From Polaribacter sp. SA4-10 (GTDB lineage Bacteria; Bacteroidota; Bacteroidia; Flavobacteriales; Flavobacteriaceae): DNA of 64,000 bases. Below are positions 28,605 through 37,011 of this stretch, one piece after another. Positions within the stretch are counted from its first letter, which is position 1, and every line of letters starts with the position of its first letter. The stretch is from positions 1 through 64,000 of the forward strand of contig CATIQU010000025.1 of the NCBI GenBank assembly GCA_949519155.1, written 5' to 3'. A model generated the notes under the pieces. The model was given only the letters and a program-made list of their open reading frames with translations, ran no database searches and was not told the origin of the DNA. The translations under genes were made by a program, and so were the position numbers.

Positions 28605-29873
28605 ATGCACTATTTCAACACTTTAGAGTTCGCAAAAGAACAAGATACACTCGATGTGCTTTCTTCTTTTCGAAATCAGTTTCATATTCCAAAAGACAAA
28701 AAAGGGAATGAGTGGTTGTATTTTACCGGAAACTCTTTGGGGCTACAACCAAAAACCACACAAAAATATATTCAGCAAGAACTAGAGGATTGGGCCAATT
28801 TAGGCGTCGAAGGTCATTTTGAAGCAAAGAATCCGTGGTTGGATTATCACGAATTATTAACTTATAAGATGGCTGAAATTGTTGGAGCCAAACCCATTGA
28901 AGTTGTGGTGATGAATACCTTAACCACCAATCTTCATTTATTAATGGTCTCTTTTTATAGGCCTACAAAAATAAAACACAAAATACTTATCGAAAGTGAT
29001 GCGTTTCCATCAGATCGTTATGCCGTAGAATCTCAATTAAAATTTCATGGTTACTCCGATGCCGATGTTATCGAATGGAGACCCCGAGAAGGAGAGGTTC
29101 TGTTAAATATAGATGATTTAGAAGCGATCGTTTCAGAACAGGGTGACGAAATTGCACTCCTATTAATAGGCGGTGTTAATTATTATACTGGCCAATTTTT
29201 AGACCTTAAAAAAATTGCCGCAATTGGACATTCAAAAAACTGTATTGTTGGTATTGATTTAGCTCATGGTGCAGGAAACATTCAGCCCAATTTACATGAT
29301 TCAGATGTAGACTTTGCAGCTTGGTGTACTTATAAATACTTAAATTCAGGGCCTGGAAGTTTGGCAGGGCTGTTTGTGCATGAAAAGCATGCAAAAAATA
29401 AAGATTTACCTCGTTTTGCTGGCTGGTGGAATCATAACAAAGCAACGCGTTTTAACATGCGTCAACTCTTTGATGTTATGGAAGGCGCAGAAGGATGGCA
29501 ATTGTCAAATCCGCCCATACTATCCATGGCAGCTATCAAAGCTTCTTTAGATTTGTTTGATGAAGTTGGAATGGACGCATTGAGGTTAAAGTCTATAAAA
29601 CTCACTGGATATTTTGAGTTTTTAATCAATGAAATTGATTCTGAAGATATCACAATCATTACGCCAACCAACCCAAGGGAGCGCGGTTGTCAGATATCAA
29701 TTCAAGTAAAAAATGCAGACAAAAACGTACATAAAAAACTAACAGCACAACACGTTATTACAGATTGGCGAGAGCCTGATGTCATCCGTTGTGCTCCTGT
29801 ACCGTTATACACTTCTTTTGAAGATGTATATCGGATGGTTTCAATTTTAAAAGGATTGTTAAATAAAGAGTAG
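28605..29873 (+). CDS. kynU: Kynureninase
   Basis: PLP enzyme that cleaves 3-hydroxykynurenine to 3-hydroxyanthranilate and alanine (or kynurenine to anthranilate). The 422-residue protein shows EWLYFTGNSLGLQPK, NTLTTNLHLLM, IGIDLAHGAGN-like VGIDLAHGAGN, and the PLP lysine in WCTYKYLNSGPG. The start at ATG 28605 gives the usual N-terminus (MHYFNTLEFAKEQD). It opens the tryptophan-degradation block; kmo follows 70 bp downstream. With Kmo, HAO and ACMSD present, 3-hydroxykynurenine is the likely main substrate. Confidence 0.95.
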   Translation: MHYFNTLEFAKEQDTLDVLSSFRNQFHIPKDKKGNEWLYFTGNSLGLQPKTTQKYIQQELEDWANLGVEGHFEAKNPWLDYHELLTYKMAEIVGAKPIEVVVMNTLTTNLHLLMVSFYRPTKIKHKILIESDAFPSDRYAVESQLKFHGYSDADVIEWRPREGEVLLNIDDLEAIVSEQGDEIALLLIGGVNYYTGQFLDLKKIAAIGHSKNCIVGIDLAHGAGNIQPNLHDSDVDFAAWCTYKYLNSGPGSLAGLFVHEKHAKNKDLPRFAGWWNHNKATRFNMRQLFDVMEGAEGWQLSNPPILSMAAIKASLDLFDEVGMDALRLKSIKLTGYFEFLINEIDSEDITIITPTNPRERGCQISIQVKNADKNVHKKLTAQHVITDWREPDVIRCAPVPLYTSFEDVYRMVSILKGLLNKE

Positions 29874-29943
29874 GAAAGCCACCTGAGCAAAGTAGAGCTA
29901 ATTTTTGTATTTCTCTGCGGTGCTTCAAAGACAATTAGAGTAG

Positions 29944-31374
29944 ATGCAAAAAAAAGATAAAATAGTAATAGTTGGTGCAGGTTTGTGTGGGAGTTTACTT
30001 GCCTTACGTTTTGCGCAAAGAGGATATAAAGTTGCTGTTTATGAAAGTCGTTCAGATTTACGAAAAACAGCTATATCAGCAGGAAGATCCATCAATTTAG
30101 CCTTGTCAGATAGAGGGTTAAAAGCATTGCGTTTATGCGGTTTAGAAGCTGCTGCCAAAGAAATTTGTATTCCAATGCTTGGACGATTAATGCATGATGC
30201 GGCTGGAAATACATTTGCATCAAATTACTCTGGAAGAGAGGGAGAGTATATCAACTCTATTTCAAGAGGGGATTTAAATGGGGTTTTATTAACGGAAGCG
30301 GAACAACATGAAAATGTAACACTTCATTTTAATAAAAAGTGTAGGCATATTGATATTGTAAATACGGTTGCTCATTTTAATGATGCTGAAACGAATGAAG
30401 ATTTTTTAATTGAGGCCGACGTTATTTTTGGTGCAGACGGAGCGGGTTCTTCTTTGCGAAAAAGCTATGTTTCTGAACGTAAATTTTTATTTAGTTATTC
30501 TCAAAATTACTTAAATCACGGGTACAAAGAACTGGAGATTCCTGCAGATAAAAACGGAAATCATCAAATAAGTAAAGGGCATTTACACATTTGGCCACGA
30601 GGAGATTTTATGCTCATTGCATTGCCAAATATGGATGGAAGTTTTACGGTGACACTCTTTTTAAGTTATAACGAAGGTGAATTTAATTTTGAAAACTTGG
30701 TCACTGAAGAAAAGATAACCACATTTTTTGAGAAAGAATTCCCAGATGCTTTGGCTTTAATTCCAAATGTTAAAGAGGAGTTTATCAACAACCCAACAGG
30801 GCCATTGGGAACGATTAAATGTTCTCCATGGAGCTATCAGCAAAACACCTTGTTAATTGGTGATTCTTCGCACGCTATTGTTCCTTTTTATGGTCAAGGA
30901 ATGAATGCTTCTTTTGAAGATGTGACGGTGTTAGATACTATTTTAGATCAAAATGCAGAAAGTCTTCCAGACGGAAAATTAGATTGGAAAGCCATTTTTA
31001 AAGCCTATGAAAAAGTTAGGAAACACAATACCGATGCCATTGCCGATTTGGCGTTAGATAATTTTCATGAAATGAAGAAACATGTTGCGAACCCTTTGTT
31101 TAAAGAAAAAAGAACGATAGAAATGGCGTTGGAAAAAACATTCCCAACACAATATGCCTCAAAATATTCTTTGGTTACTTTTAATGCAAATATTGGGTAT
31201 GATGAAGCCATGAAAAGAGGAAGAGCGCAAGACAAGGCATTACTTCGATTAATTTCAAACAATGCTATTTCGATGCCTCCTAACATGACAGAACAATTAT
31301 TAAAGCTTGTGTTAAATACCGTAATTAAAGAAACAAATCTGATTTTAGAACAAGATAGCATTATAGGAATGTAA
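29944..31374 (+). CDS. kmo: Kynurenine 3-monooxygenase
   Basis: FAD monooxygenase that hydroxylates kynurenine with NADPH and O2. The 476-residue protein has the N-terminal FAD-binding Rossmann motif VGAGLCGSLLALRFA, the KMO-typical SINLALSDRGLKAL, and the second FAD motif LLIGDSSHAIVPFYGQGMNA. The C-terminal segment (residues ~440-465) is mildly hydrophobic. Its stop codon is directly followed by the ATG of the DUF1697 gene, so they are co-transcribed. Confidence 0.95.
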   Translation: MQKKDKIVIVGAGLCGSLLALRFAQRGYKVAVYESRSDLRKTAISAGRSINLALSDRGLKALRLCGLEAAAKEICIPMLGRLMHDAAGNTFASNYSGREGEYINSISRGDLNGVLLTEAEQHENVTLHFNKKCRHIDIVNTVAHFNDAETNEDFLIEADVIFGADGAGSSLRKSYVSERKFLFSYSQNYLNHGYKELEIPADKNGNHQISKGHLHIWPRGDFMLIALPNMDGSFTVTLFLSYNEGEFNFENLVTEEKITTFFEKEFPDALALIPNVKEEFINNPTGPLGTIKCSPWSYQQNTLLIGDSSHAIVPFYGQGMNASFEDVTVLDTILDQNAESLPDGKLDWKAIFKAYEKVRKHNTDAIADLALDNFHEMKKHVANPLFKEKRTIEMALEKTFPTQYASKYSLVTFNANIGYDEAMKRGRAQDKALLRLISNNAISMPPNMTEQLLKLVLNTVIKETNLILEQDSIIGM

Positions 31375-31896
31375 ATGAAAAAATACATTATTTTATTACG
31401 TGGAATTAATGTTTCAGGAAAAAACAAAATCCAGATGGCAGCCTTACGTTTATTATTAAATGAATTGAATTTTCAAAATGTGCAAACCTATATTCAGAGT
31501 GGAAACATTCTTTTAGATTCAGAAGAAGATTCTATGGCTGTTTGTCAAAAAATAAAAAAAGGCATTCGAAATTCCTTTGGATTTGATGTACCTGTATTGG
31601 CAAGAACCGTTAAAGAGTGGAGTCATGTCATAGAAAACTATCCTTTTCCGATTGAAAACGAAAAAATTGTTGCGTTTACTTTTCTGAATATGGCTTCAAA
31701 AGAAACAGGTATTACGATTAAAAATAGTGAAGAAGATCAATACAGGATTGTAAATGATGTTGTGTATTTGTATTGCCCGACAGGATTTGCTCGTACAAAG
31801 TTGACTAATAATAGCATCGAAAAAAAACTCAATGTAATAGCAACGACAAGAAATTTAAGAACAACATTAAAATTATTAGAACTAGCAACCATATAA
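31375..31896 (+). CDS. DUF1697 family protein
   Basis: A 173-residue cytoplasmic protein with the DUF1697 pattern: [22 protein letters not shown] at the N-terminus, [14 protein letters not shown], and the ending [19 protein letters not shown]. The biochemical role of the family is unknown. It lies inside the kynurenine operon with zero bases to kmo and one base to the aminomuconate deaminase gene, so it is translated together with them, though the family is also common outside such clusters. Confidence 0.88.
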   Translation: MKKYIILLRGINVSGKNKIQMAALRLLLNELNFQNVQTYIQSGNILLDSEEDSMAVCQKIKKGIRNSFGFDVPVLARTVKEWSHVIENYPFPIENEKIVAFTFLNMASKETGITIKNSEEDQYRIVNDVVYLYCPTGFARTKLTNNSIEKKLNVIATTRNLRTTLKLLELATI

Positions 31897-31897
31897 T

Positions 31898-32302
31898 ATG
31901 TCAGAAAAACAAGTATCACCAAGAGGCGCCTATCCACATGTGAAAGTAGTAGGAGATTTTATTTTTGTATCAGGAACCAGCTCCAGAAGAGCGGACAATA
32001 CCATAGCAGGCGTCGATATTATTGATGAAATGGGAACAAAACACCTCAATATTGCAACGCAAACTAGAGAAGTTTTACAAAATATTGATAAAAATTTAGC
32101 ATCTGTTGGCGCAAGTTTAAAAGATGTGGTAGATGTATCAACTTTTTTAGTAAGCATGAATGATTTTGCAGGGTATAACAAAACCTATGCAGATTTTTTC
32201 GACAAAGAGACTGGCCCTACAAGAACCACCGTTGCAGTACATCAACTACCACATCCAGATTTGGTGGTGGAGATTAAGGTGACAGCATATAAGAAAGCAT
32301 AG
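31898..32302 (+). CDS. 2-aminomuconate deaminase (RidA/YjgF family)
   Basis: A 134-residue RidA-fold protein. The sequence [14 protein letters not shown] [30 protein letters not shown] and [21 protein letters not shown] resembles the aminomuconate deaminases (AmnD/NbaF) of Pseudomonas rather than general RidA proteins, with the conserved Arg in TRTTV. It hydrolyses 2-aminomuconate to 2-oxo-3-hexenedioate and ammonia. Its place between kmo and the semialdehyde dehydrogenase fits this role. Confidence 0.85.
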   Translation: MSEKQVSPRGAYPHVKVVGDFIFVSGTSSRRADNTIAGVDIIDEMGTKHLNIATQTREVLQNIDKNLASVGASLKDVVDVSTFLVSMNDFAGYNKTYADFFDKETGPTRTTVAVHQLPHPDLVVEIKVTAYKKA

Positions 32303-32358
32303 TAATTGTAGCGATTTAGATTGCGTGCTAAGAGTTAGATCACTTTAAGATAAACAAC

Positions 32359-33801
32359 ATGAAAATACAAAACTACATCAATGGAGAATTTGAAAATCCA
32401 ATTGAAGACAATTGGTTGGAGAATTACAATCCGGCAATTGGAGTGGTGTATGGACGACTTCCAAATTCTACAACTGAAGACGTTGAAAAAGCCTACCAAG
32501 CTGCAGCAACCGCTTTTTTAAGTTGGAGCCAAACGACTTTAGAGGAAAGAAGCAAGGTTTTATCAAAGATTGCAGATTTAATTCTTGACAAAATTCAATT
32601 TTTAGCAGCAGCAGAATCGAAAGACAATGGAAAACCAATTAGTTTAGCAACAGAAATTGACATTCCAAGAGCTGCGGCAAATTTTCAATTTTTCGCCAAT
32701 GCAATTACTCAATTTTCATCCGAAGCACATGAGAGCATTGGAATGAATGCTGTAAATTTTACATTGCGTCAACCACTAGGAGTTGTTGGGTGCATCTCCC
32801 CTTGGAATTTGCCACTCTATTTATTTACTTGGAAAATAGCACCCGCAATTGCTGCAGGAAACTGTGTTGTTGCAAAACCAAGTGAGATTACTCCTATGAC
32901 CGCTTATTTATTAGGAGAGATTTGTACAGAAGCGGGACTCCCAAAAGGTGTTTTAAATATTGTTCACGGATTGGGAAATACTACTGGAGAAGCAATTGTA
33001 GCACATCCCAATATTAAAGCAATTTCATTTACAGGGGGCACAAAAACGGGGGCTTATATCGCCAAAGTAGCAGCACCAATGTTTAAAAAGCTATCTTTAG
33101 AGTTGGGAGGAAAAAATCCAAATATCATTTTTGAGGATTGTAATTATGAAAAGATGTTGGCAACCACTGTGCGATCATCATTTACAAATCAAGGTCAAAT
33201 TTGTTTGTGTGGTAGTCGAATTTTAGTGGAAGATAAAATATACGATCAATTTAAAAAAGACTTTGTTCAAAGGGTTTCGGAATTGATAGTAGGAAATCCA
33301 TCGGCAGAAAATACAAATATTGGTGCTTTGGTTTCGAAAGCACATTTAGAAAAAGTAAAATCCTATATTGACATTGCAGAAGCTGAAGGCGGAAAAATTT
33401 TATTTGGAGGAAATAAAGTTGTTGTAAAAGGGAGTGAGAATGGTTACTACCTGCTACCTACAATTATAGAAGTTTCTGACAATAAATGCAAATTGAATCA
33501 AGAAGAAATTTTTGGGCCTGTGGTTACTATTATGTCCTTTAAATCAGATGCCGAGGCACTGCAATTGGCAAACGATTCAAAGTATGGGTTGTCTGCAACT
33601 TTATGGACTAACAATTTGAATAGAACGCTTCAGTTTTCGAAACAATTACAAACTGGAATTGTTTGGGTAAATACATGGATGTTACGTGATTTAAGAACCC
33701 CTTTTGGCGGACAAAAAGATTCTGGAGTTGGAAGAGAAGGTGGGTTTGAAGCATTGCGATTCTTTACAGAATCAAAAAATATTTGCATCCAATATGAATA
33801 A
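32359..33801 (+). CDS. 2-aminomuconic 6-semialdehyde dehydrogenase
   Basis: NAD-dependent aldehyde dehydrogenase, 480 residues, predicted to oxidise 2-aminomuconate semialdehyde to 2-aminomuconate. ALDH landmarks are all present: GCISPWNLPLYLFTWK (catalytic Asn), ISFTGGTKTG (cofactor loop), the general-base Glu in SLELGGKNP, the nucleophile Cys in NQGQICLCGSR, and EEIFGPVV. The specific substrate is inferred from the surrounding ACMSD, HAO and deaminase genes and from resemblance to AmnC/NbaE/ALDH8A1. Confidence 0.88.
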   Translation: MKIQNYINGEFENPIEDNWLENYNPAIGVVYGRLPNSTTEDVEKAYQAAATAFLSWSQTTLEERSKVLSKIADLILDKIQFLAAAESKDNGKPISLATEIDIPRAAANFQFFANAITQFSSEAHESIGMNAVNFTLRQPLGVVGCISPWNLPLYLFTWKIAPAIAAGNCVVAKPSEITPMTAYLLGEICTEAGLPKGVLNIVHGLGNTTGEAIVAHPNIKAISFTGGTKTGAYIAKVAAPMFKKLSLELGGKNPNIIFEDCNYEKMLATTVRSSFTNQGQICLCGSRILVEDKIYDQFKKDFVQRVSELIVGNPSAENTNIGALVSKAHLEKVKSYIDIAEAEGGKILFGGNKVVVKGSENGYYLLPTIIEVSDNKCKLNQEEIFGPVVTIMSFKSDAEALQLANDSKYGLSATLWTNNLNRTLQFSKQLQTGIVWVNTWMLRDLRTPFGGQKDSGVGREGGFEALRFFTESKNICIQYE

Positions 33802-33864
33802 ATAACTTGATGTCATTATAGAGGAGACAGTAATCCATAGCATATATAACAATATAAAAAAGAG

Positions 33865-33880
33865 TCCTGTTTAAACAGGA
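33865..33880. repeat. Perfect 16-bp palindrome before the SDR gene
   Basis: TCCTGTTTAAACAGGA is a perfect palindrome 13 bases before the SDR start codon. It could be an operator or an mRNA hairpin; there is no T tract. Confidence 0.4.
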
Positions 33881-33892
33881 GTAGCCGAAAAT

Positions 33893-34669
33893 ATGAATTT
33901 AGAATTAAAAAATAAAAACGCATTGGTTTGTGGAAGCACGCAAGGAATTGGAATGGCAACTGCTATTTTGTTAGCGGAAGAAGGTGTGAATGTGACGCTT
34001 ATTGCAAGAAATGAAGAGAAGTTGAAAAGAGTTGTTGCGCAATTGCCAAACGAAAATCAATGCCATAGTTATTTGGTTGCTGATTTTTCAAAACCAAAGG
34101 AGTTAAAAGAGGTTCTAGAGGGTTCAGATTTGCAATTCCATATCTTGGTAAACAATACGGGAGGTCCTGCGGGAGGACCAATATTTAATGCTACAATAGA
34201 GGCATTTGAAAGTGCTTTTACGCAACATTTAAAATGCAATCATATTCTTGTTCAAAGCTTAGTGCCGTTTATGAAAACACAATGTTTTGGGCGAATTATC
34301 AATGTGATTTCAACTTCGGTAAAACAACCTTTAGATGGTTTGGGTGTTTCAAATACAATTCGTGGAGCAGTAGCAAGTTGGTCTAAAACATTAGCAAATG
34401 AGTTGGGTGAATTTGGAATAACAGTTAATAATGTCTTGCCAGGGGCTACTGGGACTGAGCGATTGAAAGAAATCATTAATAATAAAGCAGCTAAATCAGG
34501 ATTGACTTTTGATAAGGTTGCCGCCGCGATGAAAAATGCGTCACCTGCAAAGCGATTCGCAAAACCTGAAGAGGTGGCGAGTGTAGTTGTTTTTTTAGCG
34601 AGTGAAAAAGCTAGTTATATTAATGGGATTAACCTTCCTGTTGATGGTGGAAGAACAAAAAGTTTGTAA
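33893..34669 (+). CDS. SDR-family protein with atypical active site
   Basis: A 258-residue SDR-fold protein. The cofactor-binding motif is CGSTQGIGMA (residues ~13-22) and NNTGGPAGGP replaces NNAG. Aligned from the following helix (SKTLANELGEFGI), the place of the usual YxxxK reads SNTIR, so catalytic Tyr is Ser and Lys is Arg. The Ser before it (NVISTSVK) is kept. Related proteins with this pattern are known, with no agreed function. It is part of the kynurenine cluster, so a role on a pathway intermediate is possible. Confidence 0.8.
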   Translation: MNLELKNKNALVCGSTQGIGMATAILLAEEGVNVTLIARNEEKLKRVVAQLPNENQCHSYLVADFSKPKELKEVLEGSDLQFHILVNNTGGPAGGPIFNATIEAFESAFTQHLKCNHILVQSLVPFMKTQCFGRIINVISTSVKQPLDGLGVSNTIRGAVASWSKTLANELGEFGITVNNVLPGATGTERLKEIINNKAAKSGLTFDKVAAAMKNASPAKRFAKPEEVASVVVFLASEKASYINGINLPVDGGRTKSL

Positions 34670-34678
34670 ATTTAGACA

Positions 34679-34813
34679 ACCCTTGCGTTAGGGATTGAAA
34701 TCATTTTGAAAACGCAAAGCCTTTTTATGTTGCTTTGAGTATCACGCTTTTATGCGTGATATAGCAAGAATTCATAAACAGATTTAATGGAAAGCCCGAC
34801 CTTTTGGGAGCGC
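34679..34813 (+). ncRNA. Structured intergenic element (candidate RNA or intergenic repeat)
   Basis: A 135-base stretch between the SDR and HAO genes with compact local hairpins. CCCT...AGGG pairs at the left end (34680-34693); an extended stem lies in the middle, TATCACGC 34740-34747 with 34754-34761, continued by TTGCT 34730-34734 with 34763-34767; and GCCC 34794-34797 pairs with GGG/GC near 34806-34813 at the right end. The end sequences (a CCTTGCGTTAGGGATTGAA-like left end and GAAAGCCCGACC at the right) resemble an intergenic element that I recall from other flavobacterial genomes; this is memory and not a search result. It is the only copy seen in this window. Confidence 0.45.
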
Positions 34814-34827
34814 ACAAAAAAAAAAAA

Positions 34828-35355
34828 ATGAATTTAGTACAACCTTTAAATTTTAAAAAGTGGATTGATGAACATCGTCATCTGTTAAAGCCGCCAGTTG
34901 GAAACAAGCAAGTGTGGGATCATGGCGAGTATATTGTTATGGTTGTTGGTGGGCCTAATAACCGAAAAGATTATCATTATAATGAAACACCAGAATTTTT
35001 TTATCAGGTTGAAGGCGATATGGTTCTAAAAATCATTGATAAAAACGGAAAAATGATTGATGTGGCAATTAACGAAGGAGATATTTATTTGCTGCCTGCA
35101 AAGGTGCCGCATTCGCCACAAAGAAAAGAAAATACTGTTGGGTTGGTTATTGAGTATCCTCGTTCTAACGGGATGCTTGATGCATTAGAATGGTATTGCG
35201 AGGGTTGTGGAAGCCCTTTGTATCGAGAGGCATTTGCATTGAGTAATATTGAAATGGACATGCCGATTATTTTTGATGGATTCTATACCGACAAACAAAA
35301 ATGTACTTGCAATTCTTGTGGGACTTTGATGCAAGCTCCTGATAAAGTAAAATAG
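34828..35355 (+). CDS. 3-hydroxyanthranilate 3,4-dioxygenase
   Basis: Ring-cleaving cupin dioxygenase that opens 3-hydroxyanthranilate to 2-amino-3-carboxymuconate semialdehyde (ACMS). The 175-residue protein has the iron ligands in DYHYNETPEFFYQ (His, Glu) and KVPHSPQR (His), and the bacterial C-terminal rubredoxin-like site with four Cys in CEGCGSP and CNSCGTL. The start at ATG 34828 is preferred; an in-frame TTG at 34804 would only add residues encoded by an A-rich leader. The ATG is preceded by a run of twelve A. Confidence 0.94.
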   Translation: MNLVQPLNFKKWIDEHRHLLKPPVGNKQVWDHGEYIVMVVGGPNNRKDYHYNETPEFFYQVEGDMVLKIIDKNGKMIDVAINEGDIYLLPAKVPHSPQRKENTVGLVIEYPRSNGMLDALEWYCEGCGSPLYREAFALSNIEMDMPIIFDGFYTDKQKCTCNSCGTLMQAPDKVK

Positions 35356-35445
35356 ATCATTTTCGTTGTTGTGAGAAAAACGATAAATTATTTTTTAAAA
35401 TAAATGAAAAGCCTGCTAAGGCATAAGCCTAGCAATGAAAGTAAA

Positions 35446-36537
35446 ATGGAAAAACGAAAACTACGCATAAACGGACATTCACATTTATTGCCCTATCCGG
35501 AGCAGATTCCTCAGTTTATGAAAGACAAAGAGATTTTTTGGGTAGATGATGAACGAAAGCATATGTTGCAAAAAGGATGGAAACGTCCGGTTACCGATTC
35601 TAGTTTTTTCTTGGATGAAAAGTTATTATGGATGGAGAAAAACAAATTAGACCACGCTGTAGTTTTGAACCTTTCTCAATTGTATGGTAACGGTTTGCGG
35701 CTCGAAGAAATGAAAAAGGCTTTGCGTTTTCAAAATGATTTTAATGCGAAAGTACAGCACGATCATCCTGATAAATTTACCTGTGGTTTTGTAGTACATC
35801 CAGGTTTTATTCAAGGAGCGTTGTATGAAATTGAACGTTGTGTGGAGGAATTGGGATTGAAGGTATTGTGCTTGCCAACTCATTTTATGGATTCTATTGG
35901 ACAATGGCGCTGTGTCTTTGATAAGGAAAATGATCGAATTTTTGAATTGGCAGATAAGTATAAATTGGCCATTGAAATTCATCCTTATGATGGTGATAAA
36001 ATGATAAAATTAGAAAACACCAATTGGCGTTTTCATTTAATTTGGATGTTGGCACAGTGTGGTGATGCATATCATTTTTATACTTTAAATGGAATGCAAG
36101 AACGGTTTAAAAACATTAGAACTTGTTTTGCACACGGAGGTCAATTGGCACAGATGAATTTAGGAAGACGTATTCAAGGTTTTGATGGAAGACCTGATTT
36201 GTTTGAAGGGAAAACACACCCAAGAAAAGCGGTTGGACATAAAAATATTTTCTTTGACACCTTAGTGCATGATACAGATTCTCTGAAACTAATGATTGAT
36301 AAACAAGGTTCTAGTCAGGTAATTATGGGATTGGATGATCCCTATCCATTGGGTGAAATGGAGAATGATGCGCAATCTTCGTATCCTGGAAAAATTTTAG
36401 ACTTGGCGAAAGACAGGAGTATTATCAATGAGAAGCAATATGATCAAATTTGGGAGGACAATACCTTACAATGGTTGTTTGGTGATGATGAAAAAGCAAA
36501 GCAAGATTTGATTTATAAGATACTCTCAAAAAAATAA
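35446..36537 (+). CDS. 2-amino-3-carboxymuconate-6-semialdehyde decarboxylase (ACMSD)
   Basis: Zinc decarboxylase of the amidohydrolase fold that converts ACMS to 2-aminomuconate semialdehyde and so diverts it from quinolinate and NAD synthesis. The 363-residue protein shows zinc ligands in INGHSHLLPYP (HxH), AIEIHPYDGDK, FAHGGQLAQ and MGLDDPYPLGE. The start at ATG 35446 gives the usual N-terminus (MEKRKLRINGH); an ATG at 35404 would add 14 residues. It is the last gene of the cluster. Confidence 0.94.
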   Translation: MEKRKLRINGHSHLLPYPEQIPQFMKDKEIFWVDDERKHMLQKGWKRPVTDSSFFLDEKLLWMEKNKLDHAVVLNLSQLYGNGLRLEEMKKALRFQNDFNAKVQHDHPDKFTCGFVVHPGFIQGALYEIERCVEELGLKVLCLPTHFMDSIGQWRCVFDKENDRIFELADKYKLAIEIHPYDGDKMIKLENTNWRFHLIWMLAQCGDAYHFYTLNGMQERFKNIRTCFAHGGQLAQMNLGRRIQGFDGRPDLFEGKTHPRKAVGHKNIFFDTLVHDTDSLKLMIDKQGSSQVIMGLDDPYPLGEMENDAQSSYPGKILDLAKDRSIINEKQYDQIWEDNTLQWLFGDDEKAKQDLIYKILSKK

Positions 36538-36556
36538 TGACGTGCTTTAAAACGGG

Positions 36557-36976
36557 TTAAATTTGTATTCGAATGGTGCTGTTTTTCGTTAGCTGAAATT
36601 TTGCATCTTCATACTTTGGAGGCCCCATAAATCCTTTGGCATTGTTAGAACATCCATATGCTTCTTTTGGGATTCCAAAGAAATTGACATCCATTTTGTT
36701 GTTACTGTTTCTGTCGTGAAAAATAGAAATTGCATATTCTCCTTTGGGAATTTCTTTAAAAGTATACATCACTTTTTTATTCGTAATTTTTGTGATTGCA
36801 CTTTTAAAATCGGTTTTTAAAAATTGCACTTTCTCATTGTGCAATGCAATCAAAACTTGCCCTTCATTAGAGTCTAACCCACTAATAAAAACTGTTATCT
36901 GAAATGTTCCTTCTTGTGCACTTGTCTTAATAACACCACTAAAAATCATTACAGTGATTAAAATTATTTTTTTCAT
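36557..36976 (-). CDS. DUF2141 domain secreted protein
   Basis: A 139-residue protein with a signal peptide (residues 1-20) and the DUF2141 beta-sandwich: ITVFISGLDSNEGQVLIALHN, KGEYAISIFHDRNSNNKMD and FFGIPKEAYGCSNNA. Its role is unknown. It converges with the ACMSD gene with a 19-bp gap and lies downstream of two small minus-strand genes. Confidence 0.87.
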   Translation of the reverse strand: MKKIILITVMIFSGVIKTSAQEGTFQITVFISGLDSNEGQVLIALHNEKVQFLKTDFKSAITKITNKKVMYTFKEIPKGEYAISIFHDRNSNNKMDVNFFGIPKEAYGCSNNAKGFMGPPKYEDAKFQLTKNSTIRIQI

Positions 36977-37011
36977 GAGGATAGATTTCGTGTTGATTTA
37001 GCGATTGATTA

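Noticed and set aside
34804..34827. TTG start for the 3-hydroxyanthranilate dioxygenase
   Set aside because: The added residues come from the end of the structured element and a poly-A leader; ATG 34828 fits the family.
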